From an uncultured Caulobacterales bacterium (GTDB taxonomy: Bacteria; Pseudomonadota; Alphaproteobacteria; Caulobacterales; Caulobacteraceae), in NCBI GenBank assembly GCA_903837135.1, contig CAILTK010000056.1, positions 62,001 through 126,000 of the forward strand: 64,000 nucleotides of DNA. The letters are read 5' to 3'. The translations under genes and the position numbers were made by a program. Numbering within the stretch: position 1 is the stretch's first letter; every line of letters begins with the position of its first letter. A model generated the notes under the pieces. It was given only the letters and a program-made list of their open reading frames with translations. It was not told the origin of the DNA and did no database searches. Positions 43,059-53,320 of this stretch are shown piece by piece.

Positions 43059-44993
43059 TCAGTGCGCTGCGGGCAGCGGATCGGGTGGGTTGTTGCGCTC
43101 GAGGAAGCCGATCATGGCCTGCAGCATCTTGGTGCGGGTCGACGCCTCTTCGATGTGGTGCGTCTCCTTCTCGAGGATCACCAGCTCCACGGGCTTGCCC
43201 GCCGCGCGCATCGCCTTGGCCATCAGTTCGCTCTGCTCGAGCGGGACCGTGGTGTCCTCCCGGCCATGGATCAGCATCAGCGGCCCTTGCACGGCGGCGA
43301 CATGCTTGATCGGCGAGAATTCGGCGATCTTCGGATCACTGGCGCCGGACACGCCCATGGACCTGCGCCAGTATCGTACGGTCGGGTTCCGGTCGCCGGA
43401 ATAGCGATCGCCCTCGGAGGTCAGCATGACGGAGATGTCCGAAATCCCCGCGCCGGCGGCGGCGCAACGATAAAGACCCGGCTGCAGGGTGGCGGCCGCC
43501 ATGGTGGCGTAGCCGCCATAGCTCCAGCCGACGATGCAGGTCCGCTTGGGATCGACGAGTCCCTGGGCGGCGACCGCCTTGAAGGCGTCGGAGACGTCGG
43601 TCTGCATCAGCTTGCCCCATTGGCCCCAGCCCGCCTGCTCGAACTTCTGTCCGAAGCCGCCGGAGCCGCGATACTCGGGCTGGATCACCACGTAGCCGCG
43701 GCTGGCCAGCGCCTGCGCCCACCAGTCGAAGCCGAAACGGTCGCGCGCCTGGGGACCGCCATGCGGAAGCACGACCGCGGCCAGGTTGTGCGCCGTCTGC
43801 AGCGTGTAGCCGGGCGGCAGGGTGAGCAGCGCCTTCAGCGGCGTCCCGTCGGCCGCCTTGTAGTCGAACCATGAAAAGGCCCCGACGTCGGCGGCCTTGA
43901 TGTCCGGGTAGATCTTGTCGAGCGACTGGGCGGTGTGCGCGGCGAGATCGACCAGATAGAATTCACCGGCGTTGTGATCGCCCTCGACCTGGACGATCCA
44001 GCGGGTGTGGTCGTCGTTCGAGCTTTGCAGACTGACCTTCTGGCCCTTGAAGGCGGCCTGGACGCTGCGCCACTTCTGTTCGAGGTCCGGATCCAGGAAG
44101 TAGGCCTCGTCGACGAAGCCGCCGATATGGAAGCCGATCAGCAGGAACGAGCGCTGGTCATGGATCACGCCCACGTCCACCGCCCCCTTGACCAGGGACT
44201 CGCTCACCGCACCGGTGTTCAGGTTGATTTCCCGCACTCCGTCGCGCGAGCCGTTCTGGTTATCGGCGACGATGACCGTATCCGGCGTCCGGCCGAGGCC
44301 GAGCAACTCCCCGCTCCCGACCTCTTCATGGCCCTCGGCCAGGACCTTGTCCGACTCCAGCCCCTTCAGGATCGACCATTTGCGGCCGTGGTCGAGGAAC
44401 TGCATCCGCGCCTTCACCTCCGCGTCGGGGGTCAGGGCGAAACAGCACTGATTCTCGCCCGCGCGGCCGACTTCGACGATCTGGCCGCTGTCGATGTCCT
44501 GCCGCAGAAGATACTTCCCGGCGTCCAGGTAGCCGAAGGTATGTCCGTCCTTGTGAACGATGACGGACGGTATGCCGAGGATGGGCTTCGCCTCGTCCAC
44601 GTCGAGCTGTTTGGACGTGCCGGTCTTGATGTTGATCAGGAAGAAGAACGGGTACTCGTGCACATAGTCCGTACCGGTATCGAGCGTGCGGTGCGTCACG
44701 GTATAGATGTGATCGTCGTCGGCCCATTTGGCGCCGCCGATCCGATCGCTGAGCTTTGAGGTGCGGACGATACCATGGTCGCCGTCCGCACGGCGGATGA
44801 CCATGTAGTGGTTCTGGTCCTTGTTGTAGAACAGGGCGATGAACTTGCCCGACGGCGACAACTGCGGACGCTCGACCGTGGGCAGGGCGCCGTACGCCTC
44901 GATCGGCGCGGCCGCCAGCGCGGCGGTCGTCGGGCAGAGGCCGAAGGTCAGGGCGCCGAAGGTCAGGGCGATGAACAGGCCGACAAGTCGCAA
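43059..44993 (-). CDS. S9-family prolyl oligopeptidase-like peptidase
   Basis: A secreted 644-residue peptidase from the TTG at 44993 (GAGG 6 nt upstream), which gives a compact signal peptide (MRLVGLFIALTFG... to ALAA). A GTG at 45047 is an alternative start with a longer, Arg-containing leader and no ribosome site. The N-terminal beta-propeller-like part is followed by the alpha/beta-hydrolase domain with GWSYGGYATMAA (nucleophile Ser), LIHGREDTTVPLEQS (Asp) and KETHHIEE (His). This is the DPP/acylaminoacyl-peptidase branch that trims dipeptides or oligopeptides in the periplasm. It ends just before the inverted-repeat element. Confidence 0.9.
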   Translation of the reverse strand: MRLVGLFIALTFGALTFGLCPTTAALAAAPIEAYGALPTVERPQLSPSGKFIALFYNKDQNHYMVIRRADGDHGIVRTSKLSDRIGGAKWADDDHIYTVTHRTLDTGTDYVHEYPFFFLINIKTGTSKQLDVDEAKPILGIPSVIVHKDGHTFGYLDAGKYLLRQDIDSGQIVEVGRAGENQCCFALTPDAEVKARMQFLDHGRKWSILKGLESDKVLAEGHEEVGSGELLGLGRTPDTVIVADNQNGSRDGVREINLNTGAVSESLVKGAVDVGVIHDQRSFLLIGFHIGGFVDEAYFLDPDLEQKWRSVQAAFKGQKVSLQSSNDDHTRWIVQVEGDHNAGEFYLVDLAAHTAQSLDKIYPDIKAADVGAFSWFDYKAADGTPLKALLTLPPGYTLQTAHNLAAVVLPHGGPQARDRFGFDWWAQALASRGYVVIQPEYRGSGGFGQKFEQAGWGQWGKLMQTDVSDAFKAVAAQGLVDPKRTCIVGWSYGGYATMAAATLQPGLYRCAAAGAGISDISVMLTSEGDRYSGDRNPTVRYWRRSMGVSGASDPKIAEFSPIKHVAAVQGPLMLIHGREDTTVPLEQSELMAKAMRAAGKPVELVILEKETHHIEEASTRTKMLQAMIGFLERNNPPDPLPAAH

Positions 44994-45077
44994 GCAACAC
45001 CTCACTAAGCTGCGCGTCACCGTTCCATAGAGCGGACGCGAATACACTTACAAAAATCGGTCGCCGCCGAACACATG

Positions 45078-45111
45078 AAAAAAGGGGGGCGGCTCCTGCA
45101 AGCCGCCCCCC
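45078..45111 (-). terminator. Rho-independent terminator after the TonB receptor at 45-48 kb
   Basis: A perfect 11-bp stem, GGGGGGCGGCT and AGCCGCCCCCC, with a 6-nt loop. On the minus strand it is followed by six T residues. It lies 26 bp beyond the receptor stop codon. Confidence 0.9.
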
Positions 45112-45136
45112 GGGGTCTCTCTGCTTCAGGCCGACC

Positions 45137-48100
45137 TTAGAATGTCTTCTTGGCCGACACGAAGAACTGGCGTCCGATCATGTCGTAGCCGTTCAGCGCC
45201 GCGTCGCCGACGCGGAACTCGCCGGTGGAGATCAGCGGCGGTTGTTCGTCGAACAGGTTGTGGATGCCGACGGTGAAGGTGCCGTTCCAGGAGGCGAACT
45301 TCTTGGAGACGGACAGGTCGTGATAGATCTTGGCTTCCGTATGGTACTTGTATTGCACGCAGTCGTTGACGGCTGCGGCGCAGTTGTTGGCCGACGTGGG
45401 GATTCCCGCAGGGGCGTTGGCGTAGCGCGTGCTGGCGAAAACGTCCCCGCCGATGAACGAGGTATCCGATCCCTTGCCGATGCCGTTGACGTACCAGTAC
45501 ACCGTCCAGTCGCGATAATCCCAGCGCACCTGCACGTTCCCGGCGAAGGCCGGGCCGCTGTAGTTGTAGGTGCCGCCGGTGTAGTTGGTGATCGAGCCGC
45601 CGGTAAGGGCCGTCTTGTTGGAGAAGGTCCAGGTCAGGTTGGACTCGAGGCTGAGCTTGCCCCAGGCGCCGAAGTTGTGGTCGGCGTGGATGGTGGCGTC
45701 GAGGCCGCGCACGCCCTGACGGGCGACGTTCACGTAGTTGTTGTTGACGCTGAGGATGTTGAAATAGGTCGGCGAGGCCGGGTTCATGTCCCGGGTGAAC
45801 AGCGAGCAGAAGGCGGTGTTGCCCTGGGCGCACTGGGTGATGATGTTCGCCGAACCGAAGGTGGTCACCTCATCGTGGACCTGGATGTCGACGTAGTCGA
45901 CGGCGATCGACAGGTTGGACCAGCGATCGATGCCGAAGTGCTTCGGGGTGAAGACGAAGCCGATGGTCTTTTCCTGCGAGGTTTCCGCGGTCAGGTTGCC
46001 CTTGCCGCCGCCGGTATAGATTGTCGCCGACCCACCGCCGCCCGGGTTCTGCGCGCCCGTGTAGGTGGAAGGAATGCCCAGGCCGGCGCAATAGGACTGG
46101 ATCTTCGCCGACACGCCGGTCGAACCGTAGTTGTAGCAGGGGTCGATCGACTGCTGTCCGAGGAAGCCGGTCTGGTGCGCCAGATAGAGCTCATACAGAT
46201 CCGGCGCCCGGAACGAGGTGCCCACCGAACCCCGGAGGCGGAAGTCGGGGATGATCGCCCAGTTGCCGGTGACCTTGTAAGTGCCCGTCGAGCCGTAGCT
46301 GTCGTAGTCGCTGTAGCGGCCCGAGATGTCGAAGCTGAGGTCGTGGATCGCCGGCAGGTTCTTGAACACCGGAATCCGCAGTTCGCCGTAGACTTCCTTG
46401 ACCGCATCGCTGCCGGCCGTGTGGCCCGCCGCGGTCTGGCCCCACAGATTGCCGAGCTGGGTCTGCGGGTCGGGCTTGTCGTCGATGGAGTCGTGGCGGT
46501 AGTCGATGCCGAAGGCCGAGCCGACCGGGCCGGCCGGCAGGTTGAACAGATCGCCGGTGAAATCGGCTTCGACGATGTACTGATCATAGTCCGTCGTGCC
46601 GTGGGTTTTGAAGAACAGGAAATCCCGCTCCGCCTGGGTGAAGGCGCCCGACACCACCCGCGAACTCAGCCACGGGATGCCGCCCGCCGGCAGAGAAGAG
46701 CAGCTGAAGTTCGAAAGGTTTGGCGTCGCCGGGTTGCACGCTGCAGCCGAGGTGGTCGTGGCCACGACCCGATCGTTGTAGACGGAGTCAAACGAATAAT
46801 CGGCCTGAGACTTTGAATAGATGCCGTAGACGTCATAGCTGAAGCGGTTGAACCAGCCGAGGCCGGTGACGTCGCCCTTCAGGCCGATCACCCCACGATA
46901 GTACTTCACGTTCTGGGTGTAGTCGGACGGCAGTTCGATGACCGGATAGACCGGAGTGACGCCCGTGCCGGCGAGGACGTTGTTCGGGTTGCCGCTGATC
47001 CACGCCGAGCCCAGGGTCGGGAACAGTTGCTTGGCTCCCGTCTGATACGAGATCCGGTCGCTGAACTGGAACTGGCCGTAGAGGTGGCTGTAGGCGCTGA
47101 GATCGTAACCCGCGTTGGCGTTGAAATTGTAGTGCGTGTCCGGGCTGACGACCGAGGCGCGATCGGTCAGCGGGGTCTGATAGTTGGCGTAGGGATAGGT
47201 CGCCGGATAGCCCGCACGGCCCTGCCGCGCGAAGTAGGTGTTGGTCGGCCCGCCGCCGAGGGCGGCGTCGGCCGTGGTCGGCACGTCGTTGCCGGCGGCG
47301 GCGCCCGGATAGGTCACACCGGGCTGCAGATACTGGATGTAGCCCGACTGCGTGACGCCCGCGTCCTTGAAGCCCACATTGATGACGTTGTTGACCGAGT
47401 TATAGCACTTGTAGTTGTGCCCGTAGTTCGCGGTCACCGTATCGGTATAGTCGACCCGGGCGCCCGTGGTGGGGTTGAACAGATAGTCTTCCGAGCAGTT
47501 GGTGTAGTTGCGCTGACCGCGGGTCAGCATCTCCTGCTGGTAGAATTCACCACCGATATTCAGGTAGCCCTTGTCCCAGGTCTTACCGAAGGAGCCGTTG
47601 ATCTGATAGACGTCGCCGCCGCTCTGTTCCGACTGACCGGTGTAGACGCTGATGTCGCCGCCGTCGTGCTTCTTCTTGGTGACGATGTTGACCACGCCGG
47701 CCACGGCGTCCGAGCCGTAGATCGACGAGGCGCCGTCCTTCAGGATGTCGATGTGGTCGACCGACGACAGGGCGATGACGTTGAGGTCGACCGGGCCGAC
47801 CGTGCCGCCGACGCCGGCCGGGCCGAGCCGCTTGCCGTCGAGCAGGATGATGGTGCGCTGGGCGCCCAGGCCGCGCAGGTTGAGGGTCTTGGCCCCCGGA
47901 CCGCCGGTGACGACATAGCCGGTCAGCTGGTCGTTGGTCTGGAACGACCCCGCGGCGATCGACGACTGCTGCAGCAGCGAAGCCGTGTCGGCGTATCCGG
48001 CCAGCTGCGCCTGCTCGGCGGAGATGACCTGGATCGGGTCGGGCGAATTGAATGCGGTGTTCTTCAGCCTGGAGCCGGTGACGACCACGTCCTGGGCCGC

Positions 48101-48223
48101 GGAGCTGTCCGACGGCGGCGCCGTCGACTGGGCCAGGGCCAATCCGCCGGTCACGACGCTGAGCGTGACGCCGGCGAGCAGGGTGGATGCGAAAAGCCGC
48201 GCGCGATTCGAGCTGGTATGCAA
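45137..48223 (-). CDS. TonB-dependent receptor
   Basis: A 1028-residue outer-membrane receptor. The start is a TTG (complement of 48221-48223) preceded by GGAGG at 9 nt, and it yields a normal signal peptide (RLFASTLLAGVTLSVVTGGLALA-Q). The plug follows with DVVVTGSRLKNTAFNSPDPI (TonB-box-like start), LNLRGLGAQRTIILLDGKRL and SSVDHIDILKDGASSIYGSD. The barrel ends in the TonB C-terminal box (GRQFFVSAKKTF) with a terminal Phe. The RGLGAQRTLVLLDGRR variant is typical of large Caulobacter/Xanthomonas-type receptors for oligosaccharides or peptides. The S9 peptidase gene downstream fits peptide scavenging, an inference. Confidence 0.95.
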   Translation of the reverse strand: MHTSSNRARLFASTLLAGVTLSVVTGGLALAQSTAPPSDSSAAQDVVVTGSRLKNTAFNSPDPIQVISAEQAQLAGYADTASLLQQSSIAAGSFQTNDQLTGYVVTGGPGAKTLNLRGLGAQRTIILLDGKRLGPAGVGGTVGPVDLNVIALSSVDHIDILKDGASSIYGSDAVAGVVNIVTKKKHDGGDISVYTGQSEQSGGDVYQINGSFGKTWDKGYLNIGGEFYQQEMLTRGQRNYTNCSEDYLFNPTTGARVDYTDTVTANYGHNYKCYNSVNNVINVGFKDAGVTQSGYIQYLQPGVTYPGAAAGNDVPTTADAALGGGPTNTYFARQGRAGYPATYPYANYQTPLTDRASVVSPDTHYNFNANAGYDLSAYSHLYGQFQFSDRISYQTGAKQLFPTLGSAWISGNPNNVLAGTGVTPVYPVIELPSDYTQNVKYYRGVIGLKGDVTGLGWFNRFSYDVYGIYSKSQADYSFDSVYNDRVVATTTSAAACNPATPNLSNFSCSSLPAGGIPWLSSRVVSGAFTQAERDFLFFKTHGTTDYDQYIVEADFTGDLFNLPAGPVGSAFGIDYRHDSIDDKPDPQTQLGNLWGQTAAGHTAGSDAVKEVYGELRIPVFKNLPAIHDLSFDISGRYSDYDSYGSTGTYKVTGNWAIIPDFRLRGSVGTSFRAPDLYELYLAHQTGFLGQQSIDPCYNYGSTGVSAKIQSYCAGLGIPSTYTGAQNPGGGGSATIYTGGGKGNLTAETSQEKTIGFVFTPKHFGIDRWSNLSIAVDYVDIQVHDEVTTFGSANIITQCAQGNTAFCSLFTRDMNPASPTYFNILSVNNNYVNVARQGVRGLDATIHADHNFGAWGKLSLESNLTWTFSNKTALTGGSITNYTGGTYNYSGPAFAGNVQVRWDYRDWTVYWYVNGIGKGSDTSFIGGDVFASTRYANAPAGIPTSANNCAAAVNDCVQYKYHTEAKIYHDLSVSKKFASWNGTFTVGIHNLFDEQPPLISTGEFRVGDAALNGYDMIGRQFFVSAKKTF

Positions 48224-48629
48224 AGCAACAGTCCTCCGCCGCCGACGGCGGCTTCAATCAAAAAAAACGACGACGGAACAATCCCCTGTTCCAGATTTCT
48301 GGCTAAGACCCGCGCTCGCCCGCGTCAAACATATTGGCCACCATAAGGCGACATTGCCCCCCTCGTGTCGCAAATTGGACACTATTGAAACGCGCCCGCC
48401 CGCGGTGCTGCAGCGCGGTTATTTTCGGGCCGAAAGGTGGTCGACGCCGGTCCTGCGCCGTCTCGAGGGCGTGCAAGTTAAGAGCGCGCCCGCATCGCGC
48501 CTGCACCGGATGGATTGACAGCCACTCGCGGTCGAAGCACTGCAACATTTCCGCATAACTGCGGGGCTAGCACAGCGGTCGCGCGCGCGCGGCGACCGGT
48601 TGGGTCGTCCATGTTCGTAGCGTCAGGGG
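48224..48629. other. 406-bp divergent intergenic region
   Basis: Between the TonB receptor and the RND adaptor gene. It must hold both promoters. I see no convincing gene, repeat or riboswitch; short frames on both strands lack ribosome sites and natural composition. An A-rich tract near 48260 (TCAAAAAAAACG) lies in the receptor's 5' region. Confidence 0.6.
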
Positions 48630-49802
48630 ATGCACAGGGTGAAGGCGCCGCGTTGGGGCTTCGTGCTGCTTGGCCTGGTCCTGGCCGGTTTGATCGCCTG
48701 GATCATCCTGGCCGGGCATAAGCCGAAGGAACAGAAGAAGGCCGCGCCGGTCTCGGTCTCCACCGCCCGCGCGACCGTTCAGGACATCCCCCTGTCGATC
48801 GGCGCCCTGGGGTCGGCCCTGCCCTGGCAGGGCGTGACGGTCCGCGCCCAGGCGAACGGCAAGCTTCTCCAGGTCGGCTTTCACGAAGGCAGTTTCGTGA
48901 AGGCCGGCGATCTGCTGGCCGAGATCGACCCCGCGCCGTACCGGGCGGTGCTGCTGCAGGCGCAAGGCGCGCTCAAACGCGATCAGGCCGTCCTCGAGGA
49001 GGCCCGTCTGGACCTCAAGCGTTACCAGACCCTGGCGGCGCAGGATTCGCTTCCCCGCCAGCAGCTCGACCAGCAGGCGGCCCTGGTGAAACAGGACGAA
49101 GGCCTGGTGATGATCGACCAGGGGACGGTCGCCGCCGCCGAGGTCAATCTGCGCTACTGCCGGATCACCTCTCCGGTCACCGGACGGGTCGGCGTGCGGC
49201 TGGTCGACCCCGGCAACATCGTCTCCACCGCCGACACCACCGGCATCGTCATCGTCAACCAGATCAGCCCCATCGCGGTCACCTTCACCGTGCCGCAGGG
49301 CGACTTTCAGCGCCTGTCGGACGTGTCCAACGGCTTCAGCCGGCCCCTGCTCACCACCGCGCTCAGCCAGGAGACCGGCGAGCCGCTGGGAACGGGCGAG
49401 CTCAGCATCGCCGACAACCGGGTGGACCCTTCGACCGGCACCGTGGCGCTGAAGGCCCGCTTTCCCAACGAGGGTCGAAAGCTGTGGCCGGGACAGTTCG
49501 TCAACGTGCGCCTGACCCTGCAGACCCTGGCCCATGCGACGGTGATCCCGGCCGCCGCCGTCAATCAGGGGCCCAGGGGTCCGTTCGCCTATGTCATCGG
49601 CCCGGATAACAAGGCCGTCATGCGCCCCCTGGTGGTCGCCGCGAACCAGGATTCGCTCGTCGCCGTCGCCTCCGGCCTCAAGCCGGGCGAGACGGTGGTC
49701 ACCGACGGCCAGCTGTCGTTGAAGCCCGGGGCGACGGTCAACGTGCACGGCGCCGGCGGCAAGGGTTCGGGCAAGGCCGCCGGCAAGAAGCCCGCCGCGT
49801 GA
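48630..49802 (+). CDS. RND efflux periplasmic adaptor subunit, MdtA-like
   Basis: A 390-residue membrane-fusion protein. An N-terminal membrane anchor (WGFVLLGLVLAGLIAWIILA) is followed by the lipoyl half-motifs (GVTVRAQANGKLLQVGFHEG with FVKAGDLLAEIDPAPYRAVL), an alpha-hairpin (about 105-175, LLQAQGALKRDQAVLEEARL) and beta-barrel domains with GRVGVRLVDPGNIVSTAD. The C-terminus is Lys/Gly-rich. It links the inner-membrane pump encoded next to an outer-membrane channel. The stop overlaps the pump start by GTGA. No TolC-type gene is present in the window. Confidence 0.93.
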   Translation: MHRVKAPRWGFVLLGLVLAGLIAWIILAGHKPKEQKKAAPVSVSTARATVQDIPLSIGALGSALPWQGVTVRAQANGKLLQVGFHEGSFVKAGDLLAEIDPAPYRAVLLQAQGALKRDQAVLEEARLDLKRYQTLAAQDSLPRQQLDQQAALVKQDEGLVMIDQGTVAAAEVNLRYCRITSPVTGRVGVRLVDPGNIVSTADTTGIVIVNQISPIAVTFTVPQGDFQRLSDVSNGFSRPLLTTALSQETGEPLGTGELSIADNRVDPSTGTVALKARFPNEGRKLWPGQFVNVRLTLQTLAHATVIPAAAVNQGPRGPFAYVIGPDNKAVMRPLVVAANQDSLVAVASGLKPGETVVTDGQLSLKPGATVNVHGAGGKGSGKAAGKKPAA

Positions 49803-52800
49803 ACATCTCCGCCCCTTTCATCCGCCGCCCGGTCGCGACCTCGCTGATCGCCGCCGCCTTCCTGGTGTTCGGCCTGGTCGCCTACTTCAACCTGCCGGTC
49901 GCCGCCCTGCCGCAGGTGGACTTTCCCACCATCCAGGTCTCCGCCAGCCTGCCGGGCGCCAGTCCGGAGACCATGGCGTCGAACGTCGCCACGCCGCTCG
50001 AGCGGCAGTTCTCGCTGATCAACGGGATCAGCCAGATGACCTCGGTCAGCTCCAACGGGTCGACCCAGGTGACGCTGCAGTTCGAACTGTCGCGCAACAT
50101 CGATTCGGCCGCCCAGGACGTGCAGGCGGCGATCAACGCCGCCGCCGGCCAGCTGCCCACCAGCCTGCCCTCGCCGCCGAACTTCCGGAAGGTCAACCCG
50201 GCCGACTCGCCGATCATGATCATCGCCCTGAAGTCCGACGCCCTGCCGGTGACCACGGTGGACGACTACGCCGACAACATCCTGTCGCAGCAGCTGTCGC
50301 GCATCGACGGCGTCGGTCAGGTCAATATCGGCGGCCAGCAGAAGCCTGCCATGCGCATCCGCATCGACCCGCACAAGGCCGCCGCCCTCGGCATCCAGCT
50401 CGACGCCGTGCGCGCCACCATCGCCGCCAACACCGTCAACGCGCCCAAGGGCTCTCTGGTGGGGCCCCAGAAGAGTTTCGCCATCTACGCCAACGACCAG
50501 ATCCTGGACGTCAAGACCTGGAACAACCTGGTGGTCGGCTACCACAACGGCGGCGCGGTCCGCATCCGGGACATCGGAAACGCCGTCGCCGACGTCGAGA
50601 ACAACCAGATCTCGGGCTATGTGGCGACCGGCAAGGCCAACAAGGATCCGTTGCTCAAGGATGGCGCGGCGGTGCTGCTCCTGGTGTTCAAGCAGCCCGG
50701 CGCCAACGTCATCGACACCGTCGACCGCATCAACAAGGCGCTGCCCGCCCTGCAGGCCAACATCCCGCCGTCGATCGGCGTCCACATCCTGGCCGACCGC
50801 ACCCAGACCATCCGCGCCTCGGTCAAGGACGTGGAGATCACGCTTCTGATCACCATCGTGCTGGTGGTGCTGGTGATCTTCCTGTTCCTGCGTAATGTCC
50901 GCGCGACGGTGATCCCCAGCGTGGTGATCCCCCTGTCGCTGCTGGCCACGGCCGGTGTCATGCTGCCGCTGCACTTCAGCCTCGACAACCTGTCGCTGAT
51001 GGCCATGTCGATCGCCGTCGGCTTCGTGGTCGACGACGCCATCGTCATGGTCGAGGTGATCTGGCGGCGCATCGAGGAGGGCGAACGGCCGTTCCAGGCC
51101 GCGCTGGCCGGCGCCGGCGAGGTGGCCTTCACCATCCTGACCATCTCCATCTCCCTGGTTGCGGTGTTCACGCCCTTGATGTTCATGGGCGGGGTGGTCG
51201 GCCGGCTGATGAGCGAGTTCGCCTTCACCCTCAGCGCGGCGGTGGCCATCTCGGTGATCCTGTCGCTGACGCTGACGCCCATGCTGTGCGGCCAGTTCCT
51301 GCGCCATCCCAAGCCGGCCACCAGCCGGTTCATGAAGGCGCTCGAGACCGGCTTCGTGAGGCTGGAGAACGGCTACGCGCGGGCGCTGGACGTGGTGCTG
51401 AACCACATGCTGCTGACGCTGATCATCTTCATCGCCACGGCCGTCGGCGCCGTCATCCTCTACGCCACCGTGCCCACCGGCTTCTTCCCGCAGCAGGACA
51501 CCGGTTTCCTGTCGGGCCTGATGCTGACCTCGCAGGACGCGTCGGTCGAGAAGACCAATCAGAAGATCCAGGAGGTGGCCCAGGTCCTGGAGACCGATCC
51601 CGACGTGAGCTCCGCCGCCTTCTTCGTCGGCGGCGCCAGCACCAACCAGGCCTTCGTCAACATCAGCCTCAGCCCGCGCGACGACCGCACGCTCAGCGCC
51701 GACCAGATCATCACCCGGCTCCGGCCCAGGCTGGCCAAGCTGGTCGGGGTCAACACCTTCCTGCAGTCGCGCCAGGACATCAACGTGGGCGGCCGCTCCG
51801 GCCAGGCCCAGTACCAGTACACCCTGGCCGACGCCGACCTGACCGAACTCAACAGCTGGGCCCCACGCCTGCTGTCGGCCATGCGCGAGCTGCCGGAGCT
51901 GCGCGACGTCTCCTCCGACCAGCAGTCGCAGGCCTCGGCGGTGCAGCTGACCATCGACCGCGACGCCGCCGCCCGCTTCGGTGTCAATCCCGCCGACATC
52001 GACGCCGCCATCTACGACCAGATCGGTCAGCACGAGGTGGCCCAGTACTTCACCCAGCTGAACAGCTATCACGTGATCGTCGAGGGACCGCCCGCCCTGC
52101 AGGCGACGCCGGCCCTGTTCAACGCGATCTACATCCTCTCGCCGCTGACCGGAAAGACGGTGCCCCTGTCGCTGTTCGTCAAGGTGGACCCCAACCAGAC
52201 CTCGAGCCTGAGCATCAGCCACCAGGGCCAGTTCCCGGCCGCCACCCTGTCGTTCAACCTGGCGCCCGGCGTCTCGCTCGGCCAGGCGACCACCGCCGTC
52301 CAGAACGCGCGCGACAAGCTCGGCGCGCCCGTCACCCTCACCGGCGCCTTCCAGGGCACGGCGCAGGCCTTCCAGCAATCCCTGGCCAGCGAGCCGATCC
52401 TGATCGCCGCCGCCCTCCTGGCCGTCTACATCATCCTCGGCGTGCTCTACGAGAGCTACATCCACCCCCTGACCATCCTGTCGACCCTGCCGTCCGCGGG
52501 CGTCGGCGCCCTGCTGGCGCTGGTCGCCGTGGGCCAGGATCTGAACGTGATCGGCATCATCGCCATCATTCTCCTGATCGGCATCGTCAAGAAGAACGGC
52601 ATCATGATCGTCGACGTGGCCCTGCGGCTTGAGCGCGAGCAGGGCCTGGATCCGCGCGAGGCGGTCGCCCGCGCCTCGCATCAACGGCTGCGTCCGATCC
52701 TGATGACCACCGCCTGCGCCCTGCTCGGCGGGGTGCCGATGGTGATCGGCCACGGCACCGGTTCGGAATTCCGCCAGCCGCTCGGCTGGGCGATCATCGG

Positions 52801-52945
52801 CGGGCTGACGGTCTCGCAGGTGCTGACCCTGTTCACCACCCCGGTAATCTACATCTACCTCGACCGCCTGCGCCGCCGCATGCCCGAGCCGCAGCACGGC
52901 GAGGTGGACGAAAGCGAGCGCGCGGGCGAAGCCACGCCGGCGTAG
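49799..52945 (+). CDS. RND multidrug efflux permease, MdtB/MdtC-like
   Basis: A 1048-residue inner-membrane transporter with 12 predicted helices and two large periplasmic loops. It starts MNISAPFIRRPVATSLIAAA, has LPVAALPQVDFPTIQVSASL, and the proton-relay residues in GFVVDDAIVMVEVIWR (two Asp in TM4) and GIVKKNGIMIVDVALRLERE (Lys in TM10). It exports drugs or bile-salt-like compounds in exchange for protons. The start is a GTG overlapping the adaptor stop. Full length and intact. Confidence 0.95.
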   Translation: MNISAPFIRRPVATSLIAAAFLVFGLVAYFNLPVAALPQVDFPTIQVSASLPGASPETMASNVATPLERQFSLINGISQMTSVSSNGSTQVTLQFELSRNIDSAAQDVQAAINAAAGQLPTSLPSPPNFRKVNPADSPIMIIALKSDALPVTTVDDYADNILSQQLSRIDGVGQVNIGGQQKPAMRIRIDPHKAAALGIQLDAVRATIAANTVNAPKGSLVGPQKSFAIYANDQILDVKTWNNLVVGYHNGGAVRIRDIGNAVADVENNQISGYVATGKANKDPLLKDGAAVLLLVFKQPGANVIDTVDRINKALPALQANIPPSIGVHILADRTQTIRASVKDVEITLLITIVLVVLVIFLFLRNVRATVIPSVVIPLSLLATAGVMLPLHFSLDNLSLMAMSIAVGFVVDDAIVMVEVIWRRIEEGERPFQAALAGAGEVAFTILTISISLVAVFTPLMFMGGVVGRLMSEFAFTLSAAVAISVILSLTLTPMLCGQFLRHPKPATSRFMKALETGFVRLENGYARALDVVLNHMLLTLIIFIATAVGAVILYATVPTGFFPQQDTGFLSGLMLTSQDASVEKTNQKIQEVAQVLETDPDVSSAAFFVGGASTNQAFVNISLSPRDDRTLSADQIITRLRPRLAKLVGVNTFLQSRQDINVGGRSGQAQYQYTLADADLTELNSWAPRLLSAMRELPELRDVSSDQQSQASAVQLTIDRDAAARFGVNPADIDAAIYDQIGQHEVAQYFTQLNSYHVIVEGPPALQATPALFNAIYILSPLTGKTVPLSLFVKVDPNQTSSLSISHQGQFPAATLSFNLAPGVSLGQATTAVQNARDKLGAPVTLTGAFQGTAQAFQQSLASEPILIAAALLAVYIILGVLYESYIHPLTILSTLPSAGVGALLALVAVGQDLNVIGIIAIILLIGIVKKNGIMIVDVALRLEREQGLDPREAVARASHQRLRPILMTTACALLGGVPMVIGHGTGSEFRQPLGWAIIGGLTVSQVLTLFTTPVIYIYLDRLRRRMPEPQHGEVDESERAGEATPA

Positions 52946-52960
52946 TGCGGGTTCGGCCGG

Positions 52961-53320
52961 TCAGACCCTGACGCGGGTCTGGATGCTCTTCAGATAAAGT
53001 ACGATCGCTTCGACCTCCCGCGGCTCGAAACGGAACTCCGGCATGGCCGGATGGCCCGTCATGATCCCTTCGGCAAGGGCTTCGCTGAGGTCGTCCACAC
53101 TGATCTTCCGGTTCAGCAGCCGGAACGGCGGCGCCTCGGGATTGGCGCTCACGCCGGTGGTTTCGACGGCGTGGCACATGCTGCAATTGCGGTCGACGAT
53201 CGCGTGGCCAAGTTCGAGTTTCTGAGCGCCCGTCAGCTTCGGCGGCTCAGCGTGCACCGGGCCGACGGCTCCAACGAAGACGGCGGCCAGGGCCAGGATC
53301 AGGCGGCGGGATCGGGTCAT
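52961..53320 (-). CDS. Small secreted c-type cytochrome
   Basis: A 119-residue protein with a signal peptide (ends VHA-E) and one haem-attachment motif CSMCH at about residues 46-50. The distal Met lies in HPAMPEFRF near residue 92. It is a class I cytochrome c that carries electrons in the periplasm. It sits alone, convergent to the RND pump gene with a 15-bp gap. A partner dehydrogenase is not adjacent; the molybdenum hydroxylase at 14-16 kb would need such an acceptor, but that link is speculative. Confidence 0.9.
   Translation of the reverse strand: MTRSRRLILALAAVFVGAVGPVHAEPPKLTGAQKLELGHAIVDRNCSMCHAVETTGVSANPEAPPFRLLNRKISVDDLSEALAEGIMTGHPAMPEFRFEPREVEAIVLYLKSIQTRVRV

Noticed and set aside
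48303-48548. Small frames in the 406-bp gap before the RND adaptor
   Set aside because: Frames exist on both strands over the same bases, none has a ribosome site, and their composition is Arg/Cys-rich as in shadow frames.
49589-52897. Very long open frame antisense to the RND pump
   Set aside because: It is a GC-rich shadow of the pump gene; its translation is low-complexity (Gly/Arg/Asp/His rich) with no domain, while the sense frame is a full RND transporter. The same holds for long antisense frames at 8070-9800, 14174-16231 and 4690-6801.
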